Positions 45,000-55,483 of a stretch of 64,000 nucleotides of DNA are shown here, one piece after another (position 1 is the first letter of the stretch; every line of letters begins with the position of its first letter). The stretch is taken from NCBI GenBank assembly GCA_014905825.1, contig JACGCN010000014.1, forward strand, positions 1,116,001 through 1,180,000, read 5' to 3'. The notes under the pieces were generated by a model. The model was not told the origin of the DNA, did not search any database, and was given only the letters and a program-made list of their open reading frames with translations. A program made the translations under genes and the position numbers. The stretch is from Lyophyllum atratum. Its lineage: Eukaryota > Basidiomycota > Agaricomycetes > Agaricales > Lyophyllaceae.

Positions 45000-45949
45000 A
45001 GCATCGCAAGTCGCTAGTAGGGAGGTCTCTCGTGTAACGTGTCCTTACATACAGAGCCATTTGAATACAGCCCCTTCATAAATTCTAAGCTACCCTTCAT
45101 ATCTCTACGAGGCATCAATTGGTCAAAAACACCCACGCGAAGGTCGAGAAGATTGGCGTCGTGTCTCCCAGTCTAATTTCGCAGTATCTTCATTTGACTG
45201 CAGGATGCTGTGACGATGTTATTGCCATGCATTTGGCGACTCAGCTAGGGGTGAAAGTACCTACGGTACGCAGGATTGGGTAGTGGTCGGTTCGCTAGCA
45301 AGTGAGGTGTTATCTGCAACTTGTGGGTACGGACACTACCAAGACCGCAGGCGGGGTCTCTTCAGGTCGTGTCTTCCCATTGGTTCGTTGGCCTATACGG
45401 CGCCGTGAACTATGCGTCCCCCGCAGCATTTTCTGGATATGTCAACTGGTGGCTTAGGAGTTGTCTTCCATATCGTTTCCGACCATGCTGCGATCTTGTC
45501 ACCTCGAGTCAACGTCTTTCTTCACTAAGATCTTGCACCGCGTAATATGATTTTAGATGATTTCCATTGCCTTTGGATTGTCGATTGGGAGCCTAGATAG
45601 AAAGGAATTAGTTCGATTCGGAACCATATGAGGTGAGGATAAACCCACGGATGCGAGGCTGAAGGGAACGAGGTAGGAGTAGTCGGCGTAGAACTGAGGT
45701 TGCACTTGGTTCAACTGTAATCCTCACGCGAGCAGGTGTTCGTGCCACCGTCACCGAGCTTTCTTACGTATTGCTTTCAACAGTATGAAGTACAAGAAAG
45801 AGCGTCGAAGGCTCGAGGAGGCATCATGAGCGCATTGAATAAATACAGAACGGAGGACTAGCGACAAATACAGAAGTTGGAACTAAATTTACACAGCCTA
45901 TCTATCCCTTCCACAGCCGACATATCTCCCCTCGTCAATTCGGGTCGCG
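45000..45949. other. Intergenic region
   Basis: About 950 bp; no coding frame with recognisable content and no repeats noticed. Confidence 0.4.
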
Positions 45950-46340
45950 GACGTCCTCGATCACAGCCCGAGTAGTTACAGAGCAAAAGTATGCTCCCCG
46001 ATAGCCAACGGCAGGTGGGGCGAACCTACTGTGACGTACGACAGTGAGCAATTGTAAGATGCCGGCCGTGGGCAGGAGAGTGTGGACTTACTTAGGGCCA
46101 AGGCTGGAAAGTGAGGGTCGCACCGTTCGTGGTTTGTCTAGGGATATCGACGAATACATCTTGCTTACCGGCCTGCTTGAAGCAGAGCCTGATGCCTTGT
46201 TGAACAATGTAAGTCTCCCAGTCGAGATCGGGCTCGTAGTTGTGGCCGTATTTTTCGCGGGCAATACGAAGTGTCTTGGCGAACTGTGGGGACTGCTCCT
46301 TGGCCTTGTTTAACGCAAAGGCAGGCTCCTTTGTAGGGCA
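45950..46340 (-). pseudogene. Unidentified coding remnant
   Basis: Minus-strand sequence with strong coding character but broken. PDHFIDFTMPYK shifts by one base into EPAFALNKAKEQSPQFAKTL, then YGHNYEPDLDWETYIVQQGI and KQDVFVDIPRQT up to WP followed by TAA. A later piece reads PPPAVGYRGAYFCSVTTRAV to a TGA near 45,940. GTAAGT directly after the TAA suggests a former splice donor. I do not recognise the family. No start or upstream exons found. Confidence 0.4.
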
Positions 46341-47026
46341 TGGTGAAGTCGATGAAATGGTCAGGCACTAGGGATAGAGCGTTTATAGGATTGGGAATCG
46401 AGCTCCACACCCTTTTCACATAGTCGCAAACCCCATACCGTCATACTAGTGACGAACGATATGAGTAATTGGAGTGGCTTCGAAGAAACCCGGATTGGAG
46501 AATGGGCGGCCTGACATAAATACTACGAGGTCGAGGTCAACTGACGACAAACATTGTAGAGATCAGAGCAGGCATATCAGAGCATACCAATACTTAACCA
46601 CCATCATCAAAAGCTCAAAAACCAGATAAAACCCGTCTTAACGCATTCCCTGCCTCGCAAACTGCGGACGACGATCTGCGTTACGAGTTACTGATTGAGG
46701 GTTATGTCTGTAATGGCCGTCCCACGTTAGATCCCTCCAAACCCTTGGGAAAACAAAGGCGGCTTGAAAGTAGGTACCAATGCCATAAATGAGCCTGTCA
46801 GGTGTTTTTGTGGAGGGGCCAGAAAAGTCGAGCGAGTTCTTGGTACTTACAAGAGTGGCTTGTCCGCAGTCATCAATTTAAGCTCTCCGGCAAAACGGGA
46901 AGACTGATTTTGATTGATTGGTTCAATCGCGCCCCGCTTAGATCCATTGCTATCTGTCACGATCAACGAACGTCGTGACTCTCTTCTCTGCCTACCGCAT
47001 CCACCTCATCCGCGACGAGTGCACCT
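46341..47026. other. Intergenic region
   Basis: About 690 bp upstream of the F-box-like gene; no supported feature. Confidence 0.4.
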
Positions 47027-48392
47027 ATGCTCCCAGCTCATTTACCACAAGATATCATTGATTCTATAATCGAACAATTTTCACCTCAAAACGATACCCC
47101 AACCTTACAACAATGTGCGCTGATTTCTCGCTCATGCTTGTCCCCCGCTCGAAAAAAGCTGTTCTCCGAAATCGTCCTTGAAATTAACGCCCTACATGCT
47201 CCGAAAAGATGTCAGAGGCTTTACCAAGTCATCTCGGACCACCCGAACGTCCTTTCTTACATCAAGAAACTGGAGATATCCAATTCCCCCTGGCCGTTAT
47301 GGGTCGAACAGAATGCGGCGGATTTCCCAATACTGCCGCGATTACTGGAGATGCTTGTAGATCATGGCGACTTACGGGAACTGGTTGTTAATAGATACGA
47401 ATGCGGTCCCAGGGGCCTGCCTCCCAGCCTGTCTCAAGTGTTATTGAAACTTGTCAAGATGCCGACTCTACATACCATCGAGTTCGAATTTTGGGACACC
47501 TGTGATATCCCTCTCGACGACATCGTTTTATCCCCGCAACTAAAGAACTTACGTCTTGTTGGAAAAGCCACTCCCCGTAACCCCGATTGCATTGCCCTCC
47601 ATATCCCGCCTCCCTCGTTGCCACGCCAGCTTAAGACCCTCAAGATTGGTGGATGGGACTTCAAGAACATCGTACCATGTCTAACGAAACCCCAACTTTC
47701 TTTATCCTTCTCCTGCATCCGTTCCTTGACACTCTTCAGTTCGTCAGTAGAGATAATCAACGCAGCCGTTCAAGTCATGGAGCACGCTAGCTCGACCATC
47801 GAATGCTTGAGCTGGGAATATCCAGGAGGAGGATCTGGTATGTATTTCGATCATCGCGCGCCGATTGTACACATGATTGAATGAATCTATCGCTACGCAG
47901 GAAACGCTGAAATGCCGTGGTACCACCCCATGAGCCTCGGAACCTTGACACGCCTCCGCACCCTCATCATCCTCGCCGAACCCATGATGATACCCGAATG
48001 CACCATCCGGGATCTCTTGACCAGAAGCGACCCTCGCCAACATCAGCACTCTAGAGCATGTCGCCGTACTCCTTGCCCTAGATGTGGGGGTGACGGGAGC
48101 CCCAGTTAGGGACACGGACGCTTACTTTCGTGTAGCTGACATGCTGGACGAGGCGCTTGCTTCGATATGTGACGGGCGCTCCCGCTCGATACGCGTCACA
48201 GTGTGGGCCTTCGTCGAGGATCCCGCTAGCTTCGAGACGGAACTTGCTGCAGCAGGGAGTGAAGTGAGCTCGATCCTCACGGACCGCTTTCCCCTCACAA
48301 GCTTGGAGGCTGTGATACTTGAGGGAGGGATCAGATCTTGGAAAGAAGTACCAACCATTCTGGCGCGGCTTCATCGTGAAGCATTACTGTAG
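47027..48392 (+). pseudogene. F-box-like protein of basidiomycete type, one frameshift
   Basis: Exon 1 is 47027-47837 and exon 2 47901-48392 (63-bp intron). The N-terminus LPAHLPQDIIDSIIEQF..LQQCALISRSCLSPARKKLF is the degenerate F-box typical of large Agaricomycete families. It is followed by leucine-rich strands (LPRLLEMLVDHGDLRELV, LKTLKIGGWDF). Near 48018-48021 the frame shifts: RDLL is followed, one base over, by PEATLANISTLEHVAVLLALD and a continuing frame to the stop at 48390-48392. Without the extra base the product would be about 433 residues. Such proteins are presumed SCF substrate adaptors. The shift may be genuine decay or a single-base error. Confidence 0.7.
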
Positions 48393-48863
48393 AGATCTCC
48401 GAGGTGGGGGGGTCGGGTGTCGAGGGTCGGTAGCCACTTCGGGTTGCACATCGCTTTCAGCAGGAGGAATGCCGAGGACAACGCGACTGTATAGATGATG
48501 GCACCCCCGAGCTCCTGAGGAAGGCCATCTTCCCAGGTCCTGGCTTCAAAAATAGTATCGTCGAGTACGCTATGCCGACGCCACCACCTGCAAGTCGGCG
48601 GCTCGATGATGTCGTTGGCGAAACCCTTCTGCCCGTCAACTTAACAGCGGTCCTTATGTTAACCTTGGAAACGTAGATTGGATGTCATACACCAGTAGTA
48701 CTTCGAGACAACTTTTCGACTGAATCATTATGTCCTTGACCTAACTTCAAGACAAGATCGACAAAAGATATGCGTATACAATGCTCAGCACTATATGGAA
48801 ATAACAAGTAATATGTCCGCGCTCTAAAGATGATCTCCCGTTCAACAACAAAAAAAAAGAGGA
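48393..48863. other. Intergenic region
   Basis: About 470 bp between the F-box-like gene and the convergent peroxidase pseudogene; no supported feature. Confidence 0.4.
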
Positions 48864-50260
48864 TTACACATTCGCGGCTCCGTGAGGGATCGCGGGTGGG
48901 CACTCAGGGAAGAGGTTATGGATAGCGTTGAGCAGGAAATCAACATTCTTCTTGAGGACTCCTGTGGTGTTCAGAAGAACGGCGGGAACACTATCAGCAG
49001 CCAAGCTGATGTAAAGCGCACAGTCCTGAATCCGAATGTAAATACAAAGGATCGAGAGATGTCTCTGAACTCACGGGAATATCGGTATCGGGGATGTAGG
49101 TTCCATTCGGGGCATTCGCGCCAGGTGGAACAGGCTTCAGGTTGATGATATCGTCCGCGACTTGACCAATCAATCCTATAGTTCCTGCACCTGAACGACG
49201 ATGCCAATTTTCAGGAAACCGTTGGTCACGGAAGAAGGAAGTCATGGTCGGAACACTGAGCACCCCGTCCGTGCCTGTTCATCGTCTTGAGTGACAGAAT
49301 CTCATCGAGACTTGATATCCTTGCCGTTCGCGAAGAAGTTCAAGGTGAAAGAAGATTCGCCGTAGCTCAGCACTAGTCGTCCAGTATGGTATTCGAGCTA
49401 ATCGGTTTGTCAGAGTTTCAACGGAACGAGCAAAGATCGTGTAGTGTTACCTTCTGGTCGGCGGCCTGGTCATCAACAAATCTTTTGGAACTTAAATTCT
49501 GCCATGACGCGTTCATTGACAATGCTTTTGGGACCTGTGACCTCGGAATCATTGCCAAACTGGGCGACTTGAGATAGGAGCTGAAATAGAAGTAAAGCAC
49601 CAGTTAGTGGATACGACATGTGCACTGCAGATATCCTCACTTTGGCGTATAAATCGGCTTGGAAATTTCTATTATCACCAATACTCGCGTCTTGTCGGGT
49701 CATGGACACGTCGCCTAAGAGCCGAGTGAGGATGATCGATCTGGAATGGCATGAATATGGTACGGACCTTCAAAGCGCCCGTGTGCGGCGACACCTCGAG
49801 TAATTGGACCATCAATCTTGCCAGGGAGCGGTGGAATAAGCGGCGTGTCTAATCCTATCGAAATTTTATCGAGGAAAGGATTTCCACGGGCCAGCTAAGG
49901 TGTTGATGATTAACTTTTGCTTCGAAAACAGGAGAGATTACTTACCATGCCAAACGCGGCCAACCCAGAGGCAAGGTCATAGTCCATATTTAATCCATGA
50001 GTAGTAGCATTGACGATTTGTTCAAACGACGCTATTCCACTAATTGACGTTATCAGTGGGCAGTCTTGTGAAATTATCGATGTTACCGACTTCCTTGGAA
50101 GATATCCATGATTGGCCAAAGTATTCAACGCAGCTAAATGTCATATTTAATGCCTGTCCGCTCTTTAGGTTCAGGATCACTCACGACGTGGTCCGCGAAG
50201 ATCACCTCGCCGAGGGGCAATGAAGGGATGTCTAGGTTCTGAGGTTTTTTCGGTGGTGAG
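48864..50260 (-). pseudogene. Haem-thiolate peroxidase (unspecific peroxygenase/chloroperoxidase family) pseudogene
   Basis: Exons are traceable on the minus strand from about 50260 to TAA 48864-48866. HPFIAPRRGDLRGP leads into ALNTLANHGYLP. The family PCP motif, whose Cys ligates haem iron, reads P-R-P here: codon CGT at 50188-50186 where TGT would give Cys. Further on are NMDYDLASGLAAF, HGRFEGDVSMTR (the conserved EGD and Arg of peroxygenases), SIVNERVMAEFKFQ, FFRDQRFPENWHRRS and PPGANAPNGTY. One-base frameshifts occur near 49483-49486 (FKFQ to FVDDQAAD) and near 49000 (CALHQL to AADSVPAVLL). The 5' exon with the signal peptide is not clear. Three independent lesions make this a pseudogene. 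Confidence 0.85.
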
Positions 50261-50689
50261 ATCATGGCTGCGAAGTCGGGTAAAATGACGTGATTCCGAA
50301 TACCTGGGATCTGCAGAGAGTTGGTATTGGTCGGTCTCGGAGGAGCGATGATGAGTACGCCTCTATCATGGCGAGACTCCAACTGGGGAAACGCGACGCC
50401 TCGATGGACAGGACCTGGCTACTTGGCATCCACGGGTTGCTTCGGAGAACACCTTGATATTGGGGGGGGTGCGGATGTGCTGCACGTGCAGTCCTCGGAG
50501 CTTGACAAAGTCGAAGCAGTGGCACCCCTGGCTTGCTACATCGCCACCTCAGACACGGACCGACACCCCGTCGCGCAATGGCGCGATCTGTACATCCTCG
50601 CCAGGGATAGGTTTGCGCTGAGGAACAGTGTACATTGTGAGTGAGCTAGGCGAAAAAAACACGCAATGACAGTCGACTCACTCCAATCT

Positions 50690-50920
50690 CTTTAGGAATT
50701 TCACCACGGGGAAACGCCTTTGCGTATGCTGCAGCCTCTTGGGCGTCGGATGCTTGCATGAGCTCCATCATCTTTTGTGGCGAGCCATGCTTCTCCCGGG
50801 TTCTCCGTCCAGTCCTTCCGGAGTTCTTCCTCTGAGATGCGGAGGCGTTTCGCCCATAAGCGCAGGAACTCCTTCAGTTGGCGGCTTTCTGGGATGCCAC
50901 TGGCGGCGGGTCTGGGTTAA
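50690..50920 (-). pseudogene. Short coding-like remnant
   Basis: Minus-strand reading gives KEFLRLWAKRLRISEEELRKD, then after a shift HKRMMELMQASDAQEAAAYAKAF and PRGEIP. The composition is protein-like but no start, end or family is evident. It may be a fragment of a larger decayed gene. Confidence 0.3.
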
Positions 50921-51418
50921 AGCATAGTGTCTGAGGGTGGAGCTATGTAGGAAGGTGAAGCGGCGTAGTAAGATGGAGGGGCATGGCAACGGTTCATTTT
51001 GTACACGCCGAATACGAGATGAGGGAGTCAAAGAAGTCGAACAGGAAGTGGGATGGTACGAGTTGGTCAACTGGAATGGGCGTCCTCTGAAAGGAGGCAC
51101 CCGCGCAAACACGAACACATGACTCGTGTCCTTTAGTCTGCAACCAGTGCCACGCATATCTGTTCGTCATCCGCGCATACACGTCCTCCTCGTCGTAGTG
51201 ACAGGTCCGTTCCTTTTAGCTGCTGGTGAATCCTGTCGTAGAGCTGCGCGGCCGGCAGAGACGCGATTCATTCACGTTCACTGCCACTGCCACTGTTCAG
51301 GCCTCAGGATGGCCCGGGCCGAAGGTTGGAACGCCGGTCCTGTACCACGTGATACGGAATACCTTGTCCTCCACCTCCACCTCGAGGCTCGATGGCAGAG
51401 CAGACGGGCGAGAACTTT

Positions 51419-53136
51419 ATGCTTGTGTCACTCGCTGTGCAGGCCATCTTAATTACTCTTCAACAGAAAAGTGTTCCATTCGCATTCACAGGGAATGTCG
51501 CACGCAGCGTCTATGGCGAGACACTTCCTCCGTCTGAGGTGAGTATTTGTATTTGATTTGAATGATTCTACCACTAGACGATGCTTCATATTCGTTGCTC
51601 TTATAGGAGATCGATGTTCTCGTTCTCTCCCGAGAGATTGACATCTCCCGGCTCAAGCCAACGCTTGCCCAGAACCACCCGACACTTTTCAGTTACGACC
51701 TCCCCACACACACGTTGCACTACTGCAACCCCGCTCTCGCAGCGCAGAATGCCAGGCGGAGCGAAATCGAGATTAACTTTACTACCTCCTCCCTTGACCC
51801 AGGAGCGCACCATTGCGCCGTGGATGGCGTCCCACTAGTGCCGTACTCCGTACTCCTGCTCCAACAGCTGCTTGTTTGGGATAAAACGTCCCCGACGCTG
51901 GAGAATACGAAAGCAGCACGAGGGGCGGACATTTTACGAATGCTGAAGGTGTTCCGAAAGCGTGAAGGCTTCCAGCACCAACCACTGTTTGACCGCAGGC
52001 TACAAACCGCGTCGAAAGAAAGAGTTGCGAGGTTTTTTGAGGTGCACCCCAGCTACCGAAAGGAGTGGCAGAGATTAGGCTTGATGCCGCATAGACTGCG
52101 TGTGATGCATGCTACAGTCTTAGCTGCGAAAGATGGGCGTGACGGGGAGCCTCGGTCGGTCCTCATTCAGGGGAATCGGACGTCTCCGTCGCAGACTCTT
52201 GCTGAGCGTCCGTTGCTGCAGGATGGAAATCTTTCAAAACCTCCTCCCACAACGGTGTCGACGCCTCTTCCATCTTCGAAACCGCATCCAGGGAAGACTG
52301 ACACATCCGACCTATCGCCGGACGTCACTCCAGTCCCGACGAAGCCCAAGAAGCTCACTCGCGTGCAGATTCGCCGCGTCGCCGCTCACACCGCCGTCGA
52401 CATTCTTCAAGCGCATGGATTTCCTAGTGCCATCTTTGGCAGCATGGCATGCAAGCTCTATGGTAACGGACGGATTCCTAACGTATGTGCCTTCTACTTT
52501 GCCTCCATCCCCCCTTGACTGACGGTGGTAGTACAGGACGTAGACCTCCTTGTACTCCCTCCGCCCGCGCATACCTTGGAAGGCCTCCCTCCGACACAAG
52601 AGACCCTCAAAGACCTGCTTGTCGCCAGTGCACCCTCTCAATTTGTGTTAAAACCTGCGCGCGATCCCGACGCTACATATCGGGTCCTCTGGTTCCTTCC
52701 CACGCCCAACGCGAAGCCCACCCCACACAAAGCCACAAAAGTCGACATCCTCCTCCCTGGTGTTATGCATCTGCCTGCTCTCTCCATGGCACGCGTTTTC
52801 TGGCGGGGTCCAGATCCGGAGACACGATTGCCTGTCCTCCCCTTTTCAGTACTGCTGCTGCAGAAACTACAAGGGTGGGACGACCACCGAAAGGCCGAGG
52901 AGGAGAGATACTTGGCGAAAGTCGACGTTGATGTGACGGATCTGGAATGGATGCTCGGGATGGGTGTGGGGCGGTACATGGAGAATAGGAGACGAGGGAG
53001 GGAAGGTGTGTGGAATGATCGGACAATGTTCGGTGAAGAGTTTGAGGACCTCTCTCGGGCCCGTGTATTGGCATTCTGTGAAGCCTATCCGAAGTGGACA
53101 GACGTGTGGAGGGGGCTTGGGTTCGCAGTCCCTTAG
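51419..53136 (+). CDS. Two-domain nucleotidyltransferase-like protein
   Basis: Three exons: 51419-51538, 51607-52482, 52537-53136; 531 residues, phases consistent. Two copies of a nucleotidyltransferase-like fold lie in tandem. Copy 1 has FTGNVARSVYGE followed by EIDVLVLS; copy 2 has IFGSMACKLYGN followed by DVDLLVL. Both match the G-S/N ... D-x-D pattern, but copy 1 has lost the usual GS and the first Asp pair is E-I-D-V. Each is followed by a similar C-terminal half (VPYSVLLLQQLLVWDK / LPFSVLLLQKLQGWDD). A Ser/Thr/Pro linker (about residues 235-300) separates them. Only copy 2 keeps the full metal-binding pattern, so copy 1 may be structural. I know the single-domain form as a common Basidiomycota protein of unknown role. 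Confidence 0.75.
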
Positions 53137-53892
53137 ATGCTGGATTGCGTCATTTTGATTTTTTTCCTGGCTCGATGGATGGATGGAATTCTCGACACAT
53201 CTTTACGACTCAATGGATTCAATCTGTACTCACATTGGCTGGTACGATACGGTATACTATCTTAATGCAATTAATGACTGTAACGCAGACTGTTTCACAC
53301 GGCTCAAGCCTCTAACATCTGAACGACGGGGATTTCGGAAGCAAAGCCTCTTTCTGTCGAATCAAGTCACATTGCAACTCCTTGCGCCGGATCACGTCAA
53401 AAACTGCTAGCTCTCATATGGATGATCTATAATGTCGGCGAGCGTCTAGGTTCGGGCCCTACATGAGATCCGTCAAAACTGGATCGTTGTGAACTCAGTC
53501 TAGCGGTTATGGCGGACTTGATATCAACAATGCTTCACCTCTTGTCATTGCGCTAAAGAGGTCTCACACATCCCAAAATGTCCGCTTCAAATTTGTTCAC
53601 GTCCTCATCAAGTATCGCCTCGGCGCAACCAACATGCATAACGTCCTGATCCAAATGTAGCTATCCTTCAAGTCGTGGTGGTCAACTTCACACTCGTTGT
53701 CCTCACTCCTCAGAGCGAAATAGCCTGATTTGTTTGTTCCACTCTACGCCGAGAAAAATTCCTTAAATCTCGTAGATAATTTTCTTCAAACGTTCTAAGA
53801 TTTGCAACAAACGCAAGGTACATATCGTACAACGCTCTACCGGCAAAAGCGAGAACTTCTCAACGAGCCGTTGCTTGATCCACAACCTCCAA
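53137..53892. other. Intergenic region
   Basis: About 750 bp between convergent genes; A/T-rich, no supported feature. Confidence 0.4.
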
Positions 53893-54273
53893 TCATTCTA
53901 CTTCATCAAAATCTCTGCGAGACAATTCCTCGGCTTCAACAACATCTCTACGACCCCTGTTGCACCACCACTCCCAGGGCCTGCAGCGGGGCGGCTGGCG
54001 GTGGCACCACCACTCCCAAGGCCTGCACTGTCCGGGTCTTTCCTGGCACCACCACTCCCATGGGTGGCAGCGAGGGGGCGGCCGACGACCTGGCGGTTGA
54101 GGAGCTCTCTGGTGAAACAGACGACGTGAGTAAGTGCCGATGCCAATAGTTTAGAAGAATGTGATACGGACCGCTACGAGACCATCGACTTGCTCGACGG
54201 GAGCACCCACGGCTGGGGCGATGACAGCGACTTGACCGATGAGGACAGCAAGAGCGAAGAGGTTGAACTTCAT
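53893..54273 (-). CDS. Small secreted protein with three C-x-PWEWWC repeats
   Basis: Two exons on the minus strand: 54273-54172 and 54108-53893; 105 residues. The signal peptide MKFNLFALAVLIGQVAV..VGA is predicted to end near residue 24. Mature residues 48-55, 62-69 and 76-83 are three copies of C-(H/R)-PWEWWC spaced exactly 14 residues apart (42 bp), linked by QERPGQ and HRQPPR. An acidic C-terminus contains dibasic RR pairs (GRR|DVVEAEELSRR|DFDEVE) suited to Kex2 cleavage. The frame depends on the acceptor at 54109-54111 (CAG), the first AG after the pyrimidine-rich tract. In the repeats the Pro codon is CCA, CCT and CCC, synonymous only in this frame. A later acceptor would give a Gly-rich frame (GSGGA repeats) ending sooner. 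Family not recognised; it could be a peptide precursor, effector-like or wall protein. Confidence 0.6.
53962..54069 (-). repeat. 42-bp tandem repeat in the secreted-protein gene
   Basis: Units 54069-54028, 54027-53986 and the partial unit 53985-53962. TGGGAGTGGTGGTGC is identical in all three. The linker part of each unit differs, including its encoded residues. Confidence 0.85.
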
Positions 54274-54344
54274 GATTAAAATGACTTTGATTATGGGGTG
54301 TTCTCCTGGGTGGATTGCTGAGGTTCGTCATCGATGTTCAACAA

Positions 54345-54354
54345 CCTTTTATAG
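54345..54354 (-). promoter_or_regulatory. TATA box of the small secreted protein gene
   Basis: On the minus strand CTATAAAAGG lies about 72 bp upstream of the ATG at 54273. Confidence 0.6.
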
Positions 54355-54480
54355 CTCAGAAACGTGTGGGTCTGCCAAGGATTTGCATATAATCATCAGG
54401 AAAATGTGTCGATTCAGAGCGGGCAAAGCTCCTATCGTCCCTACGAGCATTTGATAGCAAGTTGCCAAGATTCCAAGCGC

Positions 54481-55290
54481 TCAAGCCACTTGAAGAAAAA
54501 GGAGTAGTGAATCCCTCACATTAGGGGGTGAAAAGCAAAGCTGACAACCAAGTGGATGTCCTTCATGTTCAAATGAGTGGAGGGAACTTCTGCGAAGATA
54601 AGAACAGGTATCTACCATACGCATTCCTTGAGTGCATGAAAGCAAGTGGTCGTGATTATAAATGTCAACAAATACATGGGAGATACTGCGTGCCTCGATG
54701 ACAGGACGGAGAAGACGAGAGAAAATTAGAGTTGGGGGGCCGGCTGGGGTCACAACATGCCCTGCCAGGTCACGAACTGTGTGTTGTTGACACCTGAGAG
54801 CGAGGTGAGTCATCGGAGGATGAGCATGAAGCTGACCTGCGTATCTTCTAGCCTCAAGGCTTCCAGTACCATAGCCTCGCCTTTCCCCATTCCGAGTTGT
54901 TTTTGAGCTGAGTGGGATCGTCGCCTCTGCGCCATCCCACGTGCGGTTGGCTCCTTGTCACCACCATGAGCACATCGACATCTTTCGGATATGTGACGCA
55001 AGTCAAGGTGCGCCCGTATTTCCAGAGCTGCCTCCGAATCTTCATTAAAGTAGCCCCAGGTGACTTCTTCTACAGGTTTCCCAGACAGACGTGCTCCCCA
55101 TGCGATGGCTTCCTCGTCGGTTATAACCCAACCATCCAGTCGATGATATTTCCACATCTGCAACGTACAGGTGATGGAGAAGGTCAGTCCGCACGGCGGA
55201 GTTCTGTAAGTCGAGGTGCTCACCGTTGCAGCCCCAAGAATAGAAGCGCAGTTCGAGAAACGTTTGGATGAGGGTCACGGCCTGATTGGA
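54481..55290 (-). CDS. Hypothetical protein or gene remnant
   Basis: Coding-like exons on the minus strand. A piece ending ELRFYSWGCN is followed by an intron (about 55216-55157) and then WKYHRLDGWVITDEEAIAWG, TWGYFNEDSEAALEIRAHL and further acidic helical sequence. The frame from 54810 to 55160 is open. A further minus-strand frame (54481-54813) may follow a short intron. I find no clear start or family, so the extent is approximate. Confidence 0.35.
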
Positions 55291-55414
55291 AATGATTACA
55301 ATCTAATCAACAGTGCCACACTGATAAGCGACTTGCACCAGACCCTGCCAAGCTCACACCGCCACCAGCGCCCTCTTCCTCAATATGTCTTGTATGTGAG
55401 TACCTCACCTACGT

Positions 55415-55428
55415 AATGGGGAGCTTGC
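55415..55428 (+). repeat. Helitron-flanking inverted repeat, left copy
   Basis: AATGGGGAGCTTGC; its complement, with one mismatch, lies at 61926-61939. Confidence 0.6.
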
Positions 55429-55483
55429 CTTATCCCACTACTTTACGCAATGTTTATCTGAGTGCATTAGAAGAGATACAAAT

